DNA of 64,000 nt from Microlunatus sp035634295 (GTDB lineage Bacteria > Actinomycetota > Actinomycetes > Propionibacteriales > Propionibacteriaceae): NCBI GenBank assembly GCA_035634295.1, contig DASQDG010000075.1, positions 1 to 64,000 on the forward strand. Reading direction: 5' to 3'. The position numbers and the translations under genes are program-made. Shown here piece after piece: positions 34,763 to 42,337 of this stretch. Under the pieces are notes generated by a model, which was not told where the DNA came from, did not search any database, and saw nothing but the letters and a program-made list of their open reading frames with translations. Each line of letters begins with the position of its first letter. The stretch's first letter is position 1.

Positions 34763-35698
34763 CTAGCCGGCGATGGCTGCGAGCGCGGAACGCAGGTCGT
34801 CGGGATACTCGGAGGTGAACTCGACCTCATCGCCGGTCCGCGGATGGACGAACCCGAGCCGGACCGCGTGCAGCCATTGGCGCTCCAGCTTGAGCCGGGC
34901 CGCCAGGACTGGATCCGCACCGTAGGTCAGGTCGCCCAGGCAGGGATGCTTGATGGCCGACATGTGAACGCGGATCTGATGGGTCCGTCCGGTCTCCAGG
35001 GACACCTCCAGCAAGGTGCAGCCGACGAAGGCCTCCAGCGTCGCGTAGTGGGTGACGCTGTGCCGGCCACCAGCGAGCACCGTCATCTTGTAGTCGGCCC
35101 CCGGGTGTCGACCGATGGGTGCCTCGATCGTGCCTGTGAACGGGTCCGGGTGGCCTTGGACCAGCGTGTGGTACGTCTTGTCGACGCTACGGGAGCGGAA
35201 GGCACGCTTGAGCACTGTGTAGGCCAGCTCGCTCTTGGCTACCACCATCAACCCCGAAGTGCCCACGTCCAGCCGCTGTACGATCCCTTGGCGCTCGGGG
35301 ACTCCGGAGGTGGAGATGCGGAACCCCGCTCCGGCCAGGTGCTCAACCACCGAGGGACCTGACCACCCCAGGCTCGGGTGGGCGGCCACGCCCGCGGGTT
35401 TGTCGACCACCACGATGTCGGAGTCGTCGTGCACGATCCGTACGCCTGCGACCTGCTGCGGCCTCACCTGCACGCCCGGCTCGCCCTCGTCCATGGCGAC
35501 CTCGAGGACGGCGCCGGCGCGGACCCGGTCGGATTTGCTGGCCGGGGCTCCGTCGACCTGCACGAGGCCCCGTCCGATGAGGTCGGCGGTGCGGTTGCGG
35601 GACAACCCGAGCATGCGTGACATCGCAGCGTCGACCCGCTCACCCTCCAGTCCCTCGGGGATGAACAGCACCTTCCTCTCAGACGGATGGTCGGTCAC
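34763..35698 (-). CDS. rluD: 23S rRNA pseudouridine synthase, RluD/RluA family
   Basis: A protein of about 311 residues. The N-terminal S4 RNA-binding domain (about 15-80) has ERVDAAMSRMLGLSRNRTAD and LIGRGLVQVDG. The catalytic domain has VVDKPAGVAAHP and QRLDVGTSGLMVVAKS, where the Asp of RLD attacks uridine, and LETGRTHQIRVHMSAIKHPCLGD (split LETGRTHQIRVHM and SAIKHPCLGD). RluD-type enzymes modify helix 69 of 23S rRNA; which site is used here is not certain. GTG 35698 follows the lspA stop by seven bases; GTG 35713 overlapping that stop is an alternative. Operon with lspA. Confidence 0.93.
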   Translation of the reverse strand: MTDHPSERKVLFIPEGLEGERVDAAMSRMLGLSRNRTADLIGRGLVQVDGAPASKSDRVRAGAVLEVAMDEGEPGVQVRPQQVAGVRIVHDDSDIVVVDKPAGVAAHPSLGWSGPSVVEHLAGAGFRISTSGVPERQGIVQRLDVGTSGLMVVAKSELAYTVLKRAFRSRSVDKTYHTLVQGHPDPFTGTIEAPIGRHPGADYKMTVLAGGRHSVTHYATLEAFVGCTLLEVSLETGRTHQIRVHMSAIKHPCLGDLTYGADPVLAARLKLERQWLHAVRLGFVHPRTGDEVEFTSEYPDDLRSALAAIAG

Positions 35699-35705
35699 GA
35701 GACCG

Positions 35706-36230
35706 TCAGGCACCCGGCTCGGCGTCTGGCGCGCGCTCCGTCGCCGGCTCGGCCGTCCCATGTTGCCCGTCAACCGGCACGCTCTTCACCACCGACAGCA
35801 CCAAGATGAACACGGCGGCACTGGTGATACAGGTGTCGGCCACGTTGAAGATGGGCCAGTAGGGCAGCTGGAGGAAGTCGACGACGTGGCCGCGCAGCAC
35901 ACCGGGGGAACGAAAGAGCCGGTCGACCAGGTTGCCGGCTACACCTGCAGTCAGCAGCCCCAGCGCGACAGCCCAGCCGGTGTGCCCCACACGGGGCAGC
36001 AGGTAGAGCAGCACGAAGCCGAGGACCAGCACGGAGAGCAGCGCAAAGATGAAGGTGTAGCTTTCGCCCAGACTGAACGCCGCGCCAGGGTTGCGGATCA
36101 GCCTCAACGTGAGCAGCCCGCCCAAGAGCCGAATGGGCTCACCGGGGACCAGTCGGTCGACCACGACGATCTTCGTCAGTACGTCGACAGCGAGTCCCAG
36201 GAGAGCCACGCTGGCGAACAACCAACGCAT
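35706..36230 (-). CDS. lspA: Lipoprotein signal peptidase (signal peptidase II)
   Basis: A 174-residue aspartic protease with four membrane helices that cleaves the signal peptide of diacylglyceryl-modified prolipoproteins, such as the LivK protein of this window. Catalytic Asp residues are near 103 (GNLVDRL) and 132 (FNVADTCI); LIRNPGAAFS near 44-53 is the conserved substrate-binding loop. The C-terminal 25 residues are a soluble acidic tail. Start ATG 36230. It is followed at once by rluD, a widespread pairing. Confidence 0.95.
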   Translation of the reverse strand: MRWLFASVALLGLAVDVLTKIVVVDRLVPGEPIRLLGGLLTLRLIRNPGAAFSLGESYTFIFALLSVLVLGFVLLYLLPRVGHTGWAVALGLLTAGVAGNLVDRLFRSPGVLRGHVVDFLQLPYWPIFNVADTCITSAAVFILVLSVVKSVPVDGQHGTAEPATERAPDAEPGA

Positions 36231-36268
36231 CCTCAGCCGACTCGTTGGAGTCGGTGGGAGGAGGGAAG

Positions 36269-36772
36269 CTATCGCCGTTCCTCGCGCTGTTTGCAGGTCA
36301 CGCAGAGAGTAGCCCGCGGGAACGCCTGCAGCCGATACTTGCCGATGGGCTGACCACAGTTGTCACAGCTGCCGTAGGTGCCCAGCTGGATGTGACGCAG
36401 GGCCAGCCGGGACTGGTCCAGCATCTCCCGGGCGTTGTTCGCCAGCGACATCTCGGCGTCCCGCTCGAAGTTGGCCGAACCCACGTCCGCCGGATCGCGA
36501 CCGGCACCTTCGGTGCCGTCGCGAAGCAGGCCGACTAGCTCGGCCGTCGAAGTCTCGATCTGGCTCTCGAACCGGACGATGTCGTCGGCCAGCGTTGCGC
36601 TGACCTCATCGAGCTCCTCGGCTGTCCAAGGGTCCTCACCCGGGCGAACCGGCAAGGACGCGACGTCGAACTCGGCGATGGCGCGGCCTGCGCGAGTCTG
36701 GTCGGCGGCCGAGGATGCTGATGACTCGGCCTCGGTCGGATCAACGGCGGGACTCGTGCCTGCGGACGTCAT
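36269..36772 (-). CDS. TraR/DksA family zinc-finger protein
   Basis: A 167-residue protein with a coiled-coil region and a C-terminal C4 zinc finger. CDNCGQPIGKYRLQAFPRAT then LCVTC gives Cys-x2-Cys-x17-Cys-x2-Cys near 139-163. The middle helices (about 55-130) include FERDAEMSLANNAREML. DksA-type proteins bind the RNA polymerase secondary channel; the actinobacterial members upstream of lspA are not all shown to do so. ATG 36772 is chosen from the position of the GGGG upstream and homology; the first 40 residues are low-complexity Ser/Ala/Glu. Confidence 0.88.
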   Translation of the reverse strand: MTSAGTSPAVDPTEAESSASSAADQTRAGRAIAEFDVASLPVRPGEDPWTAEELDEVSATLADDIVRFESQIETSTAELVGLLRDGTEGAGRDPADVGSANFERDAEMSLANNAREMLDQSRLALRHIQLGTYGSCDNCGQPIGKYRLQAFPRATLCVTCKQREERR

Positions 36773-36961
36773 GTCGCCCCCTACGGGTAGATGTGGCAGA
36801 GAGACAGTAGGACTCATTCGCTCTGTGTTCAACTCCACACGGGCCGACGATGCACGCAGGAGCGTCGTAGAGCGCCGATCGGACGGCCGAACGAGCGTCA
36901 GCAGCGACGCCGCCGGTCGCCCACAATCGGGGAACCGGCCCCAGAGACCACCGCCGGTGGC

Positions 36962-37840
36962 CTAGCGCTGTTGGTCCCCCAGCGTCGCGTCAAGGCGAGG
37001 CGTACCGCCGTCGCCCTCGGCCGGAGCCTCTGTGCCGGGCTTCGCCGGCGCTGACCCTCGTCCGCTCGGCCCGCTCGGGGGTGCACTGGGCGCCAACTCC
37101 GGTGCGGGCGCTGGCTCGGCTCGGCCGGACTGCAAAGTGTTGATCTGGCTGCGGAGGTGCTCCGTGAGGTTGGAGCGGTAGGCCGCCTCAAAGGCGCGCA
37201 ACTCCCTCACCGATGTCGACAGCTCTTCACGCTGGGACTCGAGCTGGCCCAACATCTCGGCGCGTCGCTTGTCGATCTCCTGCCCGAGTTGCTCGGACCG
37301 GCTGAGGGTCTGCGCCTGCAGTTGCTCCGCCCTCTCTCGAGCCTCCGCCTCGAGCCGTTCAGCTCGGCTCTTGGCCTCGGCGGTGACATGCTGGGCCGTC
37401 TTGTTGGCCTCGTTTCGGATTCGGTTGGCCTCATGGGTGGCCTCGCCCACCAGCCGCTCGGCCTGCTCGGTGGAGATCTCCACCAGCCGGACGACCGCGC
37501 TGCTGGCCTCTTTGGCTGTGGTCACGACCACGGTCTGGGGCTGGGTCTGCGGCTGCGCCGGCGGCTGCGCAGGGGGGGCCGGCTGCTGAGGAGTCCCGGC
37601 CGCTGGCGGGGTGACGGGTTGTGCAGCCGGCCGCGGAGCAGAGGCGGTGGGAACCGGCTTGGTGTCGTCGGACGCCTTGAGCGACTCCACCTGCTTCTTG
37701 AGGTTCTGGTTCTCCTCGAGGAGCTGAGCGAAGCTTTCCTCGATCTCGTCAACGAACTCGTCTACTTCGAGTACCTCGTAGCCGGACTTGCGTGCCATCC
37801 GGAACCGCTTGTTGCGCACATCGTCAAGCGAAAGCGTCAT
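36962..37840 (-). CDS. divIVA: DivIVA-domain polar growth protein (Wag31-like)
   Basis: A 292-residue coiled-coil scaffold. The membrane-binding N-terminal DivIVA domain is MTLSLDDVRNKRFRMARK then SGYEVLEVDEFVDEI and EESFAQLLEENQNLKKQVE. A Pro/Gln/Ala-rich linker (about 65-105) precedes a second long coiled coil (108-240, ATHEANRIRNEANKTAQHV and so on), and the tail is Pro/Gly/Ala-rich. In actinobacteria DivIVA marks cell poles and directs cell-wall growth. It closes the dcw gene group after yggT. Start ATG 37840. Confidence 0.95.
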   Translation of the reverse strand: MTLSLDDVRNKRFRMARKSGYEVLEVDEFVDEIEESFAQLLEENQNLKKQVESLKASDDTKPVPTASAPRPAAQPVTPPAAGTPQQPAPPAQPPAQPQTQPQTVVVTTAKEASSAVVRLVEISTEQAERLVGEATHEANRIRNEANKTAQHVTAEAKSRAERLEAEARERAEQLQAQTLSRSEQLGQEIDKRRAEMLGQLESQREELSTSVRELRAFEAAYRSNLTEHLRSQINTLQSGRAEPAPAPELAPSAPPSGPSGRGSAPAKPGTEAPAEGDGGTPRLDATLGDQQR

Positions 37841-37972
37841 CGTTCACCCCGTGGTCGGTTAGTCGGGTCGAGCTGCTGCCCCAGCCGCGGAAGTCACCCC
37901 GGCGGCGTCCCGGCCCTACCGTATCGAATGCACGCCGATCGCACGAAGTGACTCGCGGCTCGACCACATCGA

Positions 37973-38266
37973 TCAACTCAACAAGTACGCCTGGTTCATC
38001 CGCATCAGGATCGTGACCAGAAGGAACAGGCCGATGAAGGCCAGATCGAGCATCATGTTGCCGATCCGTACGGGGCGCAGCACCTTGCGCAGCAGCCGCA
38101 GCGGCGGATCGGTGACCGAATACACGATCTCGGCGGCGACCAGCATCGGACCCCGCGGCTGCCAGTCGCGCACCAGCACCGGGACCCAGGACAAGATCAT
38201 CCGGGCGAACAGCACGAACAGGAAGATCTGCAGCACCCAGCCAATGACGATTCCGACGATGATCAT
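37973..38266 (-). CDS. YggT family membrane protein
   Basis: A 97-residue protein with two YggT hydrophobic segments: IIVGIVIGWVLQIFLFVLFA (near 2-22) and LDLAFIGLFLLVTILM (near 73-90), flanking a conserved loop YSVTDPPLRLLRKVLRPVRIG (split YSVTDPPLRLLRK and VLRPVRIG). The family has an undefined role in division-linked membrane or osmotic processes and usually lies between sepF and divIVA, as here. ATG 38266 has AAGGAA upstream and was chosen over a longer frame. Confidence 0.93.
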   Translation of the reverse strand: MIIVGIVIGWVLQIFLFVLFARMILSWVPVLVRDWQPRGPMLVAAEIVYSVTDPPLRLLRKVLRPVRIGNMMLDLAFIGLFLLVTILMRMNQAYLLS

Positions 38267-38338
38267 CGTTCCTTGTGCCCCGGTCTCTTCCTGGTTGTGC
38301 ACCTCGTGGTGGCCGCCTGCGGTGACCGGCTGGGCAAG

Positions 38339-39013
38339 TCAGCTTTGGTTGAAGAACCCACCCGCGATGCGTTCCTTGTCCTCCGCCGTCACGTTGACGT
38401 TCTGCGGCGACAGCAGGAACACCTTGCTAGTCACACGCTCGATAGTGCCATGTCGACCAAAAATGAGCCCCGCCGCGAAGTCCACCAAACGCTTGGCGTC
38501 GGCGTCCTCCATCTGGGAGAGGTTCATGATCACCGGCACGCCGTCACGGAAGTGCTCTCCGATGGTGCGGGCCTCGTTGTAGGTGCGCGGGTGCACGGTG
38601 ACGATGCGGGACAACATGGGCGAGGAGTGGTGGGAGGAGTTCGAGGACACGTTCGAGGACAAATCAGCCGCCCGGGAGGTGGTCGGAGTGGGATGCTGCG
38701 GAGCCGCCGCCGGAGCGGCTCGCTTGGTCTCCAGCGGCGTCACGTTGGCCGCATGCGAACCCGAAGGACGCGGATGCGACGGGGCTGGCGAAGGGCTGGA
38801 GTACCTGGCCGGGCTGGCGTGGCCCGAACCGGAATGGCCTGGGTCCGCGGACAAGGCGGAGGAGGACTGCAGAGGAGCACCCGATCCGACCAACTGGTCG
38901 CGGCCGATGCTCTCCGTGAGCTCGTTGTCGTCGTCGGCGTCGTGGTATTCGCCGTACCGGTCGTCGGTCACCAGTCCCAGCCACGCTGCCGCCCGCTTGA
39001 GTCGTTCCGCCAT
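38339..39013 (-). CDS. sepF: Cell division protein SepF
   Basis: A 224-residue protein. A short N-terminal amphipathic helix (MAERLKRAAAWLGL) for membrane binding precedes a long Ser/Pro/His-rich linker (about 35-135) and the SepF domain (about 140-224): VTVHPRTYNEARTIGEHFRD, VPVIMNLSQMEDADAKRLVD, FAAGLIFGRHGTIERVTSKV and FLLSPQNVNV. SepF anchors FtsZ to the membrane in actinobacteria, which lack FtsA. GAGG is six bases before ATG 39013. It follows ftsZ directly, without the usual pgeF and yggS genes between. Confidence 0.95.
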   Translation of the reverse strand: MAERLKRAAAWLGLVTDDRYGEYHDADDDNELTESIGRDQLVGSGAPLQSSSALSADPGHSGSGHASPARYSSPSPAPSHPRPSGSHAANVTPLETKRAAPAAAPQHPTPTTSRAADLSSNVSSNSSHHSSPMLSRIVTVHPRTYNEARTIGEHFRDGVPVIMNLSQMEDADAKRLVDFAAGLIFGRHGTIERVTSKVFLLSPQNVNVTAEDKERIAGGFFNQS

Positions 39014-39079
39014 CTGCTGCCTCACCCTCGTCTGGTTGACCTGGTCCGCATGAGCGGGTCGCCGAGGAGCGTGCGCTCA

Positions 39080-39091
39080 ACCTCGTACGAG
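39080..39091. promoter_or_regulatory. Palindrome in the sepF promoter region
   Basis: CCTCGTACGAGG is a perfect 12-base palindrome. On the minus strand TAGTGT, a possible -10 box, lies 12 bases upstream of it, and the sepF start is about 67 bases downstream, so it could be an operator near the transcription start. Confidence 0.35.
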
Positions 39092-39189
39092 GCCAAACAC
39101 TACCGCCCGTCGTCGGCGAAGAGCCCGAGCGAACCGGCGACACGCGGTCCCAGGACTTGCAGGTCAGTCAACCCCGGGCAGGTGGCCGG

Positions 39190-40392
39190 CTACTTGAGGA
39201 AGTCCGGGATATCGAGGTCGTCGTCGTCCACGGGCGGCGCGGGGCGACGTGGCGGTGGGGACCAGGGATGCGGCTGGCCTGAGCCGGCCTGGCCTGCGGC
39301 ACCGCCCCCCGAAGCAGCCCCGACGGGCTCCGGAGAGGGGTTGGGCGGGGACGCCGACGGCATCGAGCTTGGCCTGGACGGCTCCGGTGGGGCCGATCGG
39401 GGCTCCGGAGCCCGGCTGACTGCCGCTTGGCGACGTGGCGGCTGGCCGCCCTCGAAGCCGGCGGCGATGACGGTGACCCGCACCTCGTCGCCCAGCGCGT
39501 CGTCGATGACCGTGCCGAAGATGATGTTGGCGTCCTCATGCGCGGCGCTCTGGATCAGGTTGGCCGCAGCGGACACCTCGAAGAGGCCGAGGTCGGACCC
39601 GCCGGCAATGGAGAGCAGCACACCGTGCGCCCCGTCGATGCTGGCCTCGAGCAGCGGCGAGGACACCGCCATCTCGGCCGCCGCACGGGCACGGTCCTCG
39701 CCACGGGCTGACCCGATGCCCATCAGCGCAGAGCCGGCATTGGACATCACCGCCTTGACGTCGGCGAAGTCGAGGTTGATCAAGCCGGGCGTAGTGATCA
39801 GGTCAGTGATGCCCGACACCCCTTGCATCAGCACCTGATCGGCCTGCTTGAACGCGTCCAGGATGGCGATCTGGTGGTCGATCATCTGCAGCAGCTTGTC
39901 GTTGGGAATCACAATCAGGGTGTCAACCTCCTCGCGGAGCCCGGTGATACCCGTGTCGGCCTGGGTCGCGCGCCGCTTCCCCTCGAAGGAGAACGGCCGC
40001 GTCACCACCCCGATCGTGAGGGCGCCGAGCGCACGCGCAATCCGAGCGACGACAGGAGCGCCGCCGGTGCCGGTCCCACCCCCCTCACCCGCAGTGACGA
40101 AGACCATGTCGGCGCCCTTGAGGGCGTCCTCGATGTCCTGGGCGTGGTCCTCGGCCGCCTGCCGGCCCTTGTCGGGGTCAGCGCCGGCCCCCAGCCCCCG
40201 GGTCAGCTCACGGCCGATGTCCAACTTGACGTCGGCGTCGCTCATCAGCAGGGCCTGGGCGTCGGTGTTCACGGCGATGAACTCAACGCCCCGCAGGCCC
40301 GCCTCGATCATCCGGTTGACGGCGTTGACTCCGCCTCCCCCGACGCCGACCACCTTGATGATGGCCAAGTAGTTCTGTGATGCAGTGACCAC
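39190..40392 (-). CDS. ftsZ: Cell division protein FtsZ
   Basis: A 400-residue tubulin homologue that polymerises into the division ring. QNYLAIIKVVGVGGGGVNAV opens the GTPase domain, GADPDKGRQAAEDHAQDI and the tubulin signature GEGGGTGTGGAPVVA (near 105) bind GTP, and NLDFADVKAVMSNAGSALMG (near 207-226) contains the T7 loop region. A Pro/Ser-rich linker (about 320-390) leads to the terminal DDDDLDIPDFLK, which binds SepF and other partners. GTG 40392 is chosen because homologues start here; GAGG lies about nine bases upstream. Confidence 0.97.
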   Translation of the reverse strand: MVTASQNYLAIIKVVGVGGGGVNAVNRMIEAGLRGVEFIAVNTDAQALLMSDADVKLDIGRELTRGLGAGADPDKGRQAAEDHAQDIEDALKGADMVFVTAGEGGGTGTGGAPVVARIARALGALTIGVVTRPFSFEGKRRATQADTGITGLREEVDTLIVIPNDKLLQMIDHQIAILDAFKQADQVLMQGVSGITDLITTPGLINLDFADVKAVMSNAGSALMGIGSARGEDRARAAAEMAVSSPLLEASIDGAHGVLLSIAGGSDLGLFEVSAAANLIQSAAHEDANIIFGTVIDDALGDEVRVTVIAAGFEGGQPPRRQAAVSRAPEPRSAPPEPSRPSSMPSASPPNPSPEPVGAASGGGAAGQAGSGQPHPWSPPPRRPAPPVDDDDLDIPDFLK

Positions 40393-40689
40393 GAGTTGGA
40401 GCCTCTTTCCTGAGTCTGGTGCGCTGGTGACTGCTCGCGCCAAGTCTCAACCTGTAGTCAACGGGGAAGAGTCGATGGGCCGCCGACGCTGCGTCTTCGT
40501 CAGGTTATGCAACGCTCATCCGACGTGTCCACCGAGGGTGAGCGGACACGCCCAGCAAATCGTGCCCCGCCGCGATTTCCTTCACCTGCAGTTGACGGTG
40601 AGGGTGCTTGGCTGGCGAAATCAGGATGCAGCGGCGGGATCTCCGGCGTAGCGTCCAGGGTCGTGAGTGATGGACTGGAGGCCGGCCCC

Positions 40690-41457
40690 ATGGGTGCCGG
40701 CGGCGATGACGACGCCGCGGACGGCTGGTTCCCCGAAAGTGTGGCCGTCGACTACGACGCCCCCGGCGGCGCCAACGCGGCGGACGTGGTGGCGCCCGCG
40801 GTGGATGTGCTGACCGAGCTGGCCGGCGACGGCCCGGCACTGGAGTTTGCCGTGGGGACCGGCAGGATCGCCGTGGCCCTGGCTGCGCGCGGCGTGGCGG
40901 TGCAAGGGATCGAGTTGAGCCGGGCAATGGCGGCGCGCATCGCCGGCAAGCCGGGCGGCGAGGCGATTGGCGTCACGATCGGCGACATGACCACGACCCG
41001 GGTGGCCGGGGAGTTCTCCCTCGTCTACCTGGTCTTTAACACGATCAGCAACGTGACCAGCCAAGAGGGGCAGGTGGACGTGTTCTGCAACGCTGCCGCG
41101 CATCTGCGGCCGGGTGGGTTGTTCCTGATCGAGGTCGGGCTGCCGGACCTGCGCCGACTCCCGCCCGGGCAGGACATCGTCCCCTTCGCCATGACTCGTG
41201 ACCACGATGGCGGCGGCTACCTGGGGTTTGACCAGTACGACGTGGTCACCCAGAGGTTCACGTCGAACCATGTCACGGTGTCCGGCAGCGGGTCAGGACA
41301 GTTCCGTCGCCTACCTTTCCGGTACGCATGGCCGGCCGAGATGGACCTGATGGCGCGCATCGCCGGCATGACTTTGCGACACCGCTGGTCGGACTGGGAC
41401 CGGACCGCGATGACCGCCGCGAGCACCAAGCATGTGTCGGTCTGGGCGAAAACCTGA
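40690..41457 (+). CDS. Class I SAM-dependent methyltransferase
   Basis: A 255-residue methyltransferase. VAVDYDAPGGANAADVVAPAV precedes motif I ALEFAVGTGRIAVALAARG (near 56-74), where EFAVGTGR is a variant of the ExGxGxG SAM loop; VQGIELSRAMAARI is motif II and FSLVYLVFNTISNV motif III. HLRPGGLFLIEVG is the post-III strand. The target is unknown. ATG 40690 follows GGAGG (about 8 bases); GTG 40663 is an alternative. It is on the opposite strand to, and splits, ftsQ from ftsZ. Confidence 0.87.
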   Translation: MGAGGDDDAADGWFPESVAVDYDAPGGANAADVVAPAVDVLTELAGDGPALEFAVGTGRIAVALAARGVAVQGIELSRAMAARIAGKPGGEAIGVTIGDMTTTRVAGEFSLVYLVFNTISNVTSQEGQVDVFCNAAAHLRPGGLFLIEVGLPDLRRLPPGQDIVPFAMTRDHDGGGYLGFDQYDVVTQRFTSNHVTVSGSGSGQFRRLPFRYAWPAEMDLMARIAGMTLRHRWSDWDRTAMTAASTKHVSVWAKT

Positions 41458-41488
41458 TCGACGGTCGGCAGGGCGAGGCCGAGGCGCG

Positions 41489-41545
41489 CGCTGAGCCCCA
41501 CTGATTGCGCTGAGCCCTACTGACTGCCATGAGCCCCGCTCGCTG
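41489..41545. repeat. Three imperfect 19-bp tandem repeats
   Basis: Units at 41489-41507, 41508-41526 and 41527-41545 share CGCTGAGCCC(C/T)ACTGA(T/C)TG; the first two match at 17 of 19 positions, the third at about 13. They lie between the convergent ends of the methyltransferase and ftsQ genes. Confidence 0.85.
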
Positions 41546-41596
41546 GCCTGAGCCTGCAGCAGTGGGCTCGGCGAAGCGCCCGCGGCTCAGCGTCGG

Positions 41597-42337
41597 CTAC
41601 CGCAGGGCAGGGCTGCGGGGGGCCGAGACGTCGTACGTGGTCGCCTTGAGCTTGAGCAGCGGGAGCACCACGCGGGCCTTGAGTTCTGACTCCTCGGCAC
41701 TGCCCCAGCGAACGACGTCGCCGTCGGTGAGCCTCAGCTCGAAGCGGTCCGAGGAGGTGGCGGTGATCCTGCGTACCCGCCGCTCGAGCTCGTCCGGCAG
41801 CGCCGCGGCTACCGTGCCGGCATCGGTGAGCAGTGCGGCGTTGGCCGGGTAGACGTCGGCCAGCACGACCCCCAGCGGCACGCTCGGCACGTCCGCATAG
41901 GCATGCCCCTGGTTGTCGACCAGCGCGAAGCCCTGCGGTTGAGCCACCGCAATCACCGCCGTGCGCTCCTGGACCGCGATGGTCACGGTCTGCGGCCAGC
42001 GGCGGCTGACCTGAACTGTCCGTACCAGCCTGAGCCCCGCGACCCTCTTGGCGATGGCGTCGAGGTCTTGGCGGATCAACGGGCGTCCGATCGGCACGAC
42101 CGCGGCGGATCGCACCTGGTCGGTGGTCAGGGCAGTGACGCCAGTGACCTGCACCTGGCGAGCGGCCAGGACTGGGGAGAACGCGACCAGCCAGCCGGCG
42201 GTCGCCACCACCAGCACGACCACGGCCAGCGCGACCCAGGCCGAGGGCCGGATGCGGCGGGGACGCGGCTGCAGGTCGGGCGGGGCCCACGACCCGGCTG
42301 GCGCTCTCGGGGTCTGCAGCGTGACGTTGGAGGTCAT
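41597..42337 (-). CDS. ftsQ: Cell division protein FtsQ
   Basis: A 246-residue bitopic protein. A Pro/Arg-rich cytoplasmic N-terminus (1-30) precedes the membrane helix WVALAVVVLVVATAGWLVAF (near 34-53), then the POTRA domain (VLAARQVQVTGVTALTTDQV) and the beta domain (LRLVRTVQVSRRWPQTVTIAVQ and so on, here shown as VRTVQVSRRWPQTVTIA and VQERTAVIAV). It links early and late divisome proteins outside the membrane. ATG 42337 overlaps the murC stop by four bases. ftsZ would normally follow; here a methyltransferase gene intervenes. Confidence 0.94.
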   Translation of the reverse strand: MTSNVTLQTPRAPAGSWAPPDLQPRPRRIRPSAWVALAVVVLVVATAGWLVAFSPVLAARQVQVTGVTALTTDQVRSAAVVPIGRPLIRQDLDAIAKRVAGLRLVRTVQVSRRWPQTVTIAVQERTAVIAVAQPQGFALVDNQGHAYADVPSVPLGVVLADVYPANAALLTDAGTVAAALPDELERRVRRITATSSDRFELRLTDGDVVRWGSAEESELKARVVLPLLKLKATTYDVSAPRSPALR

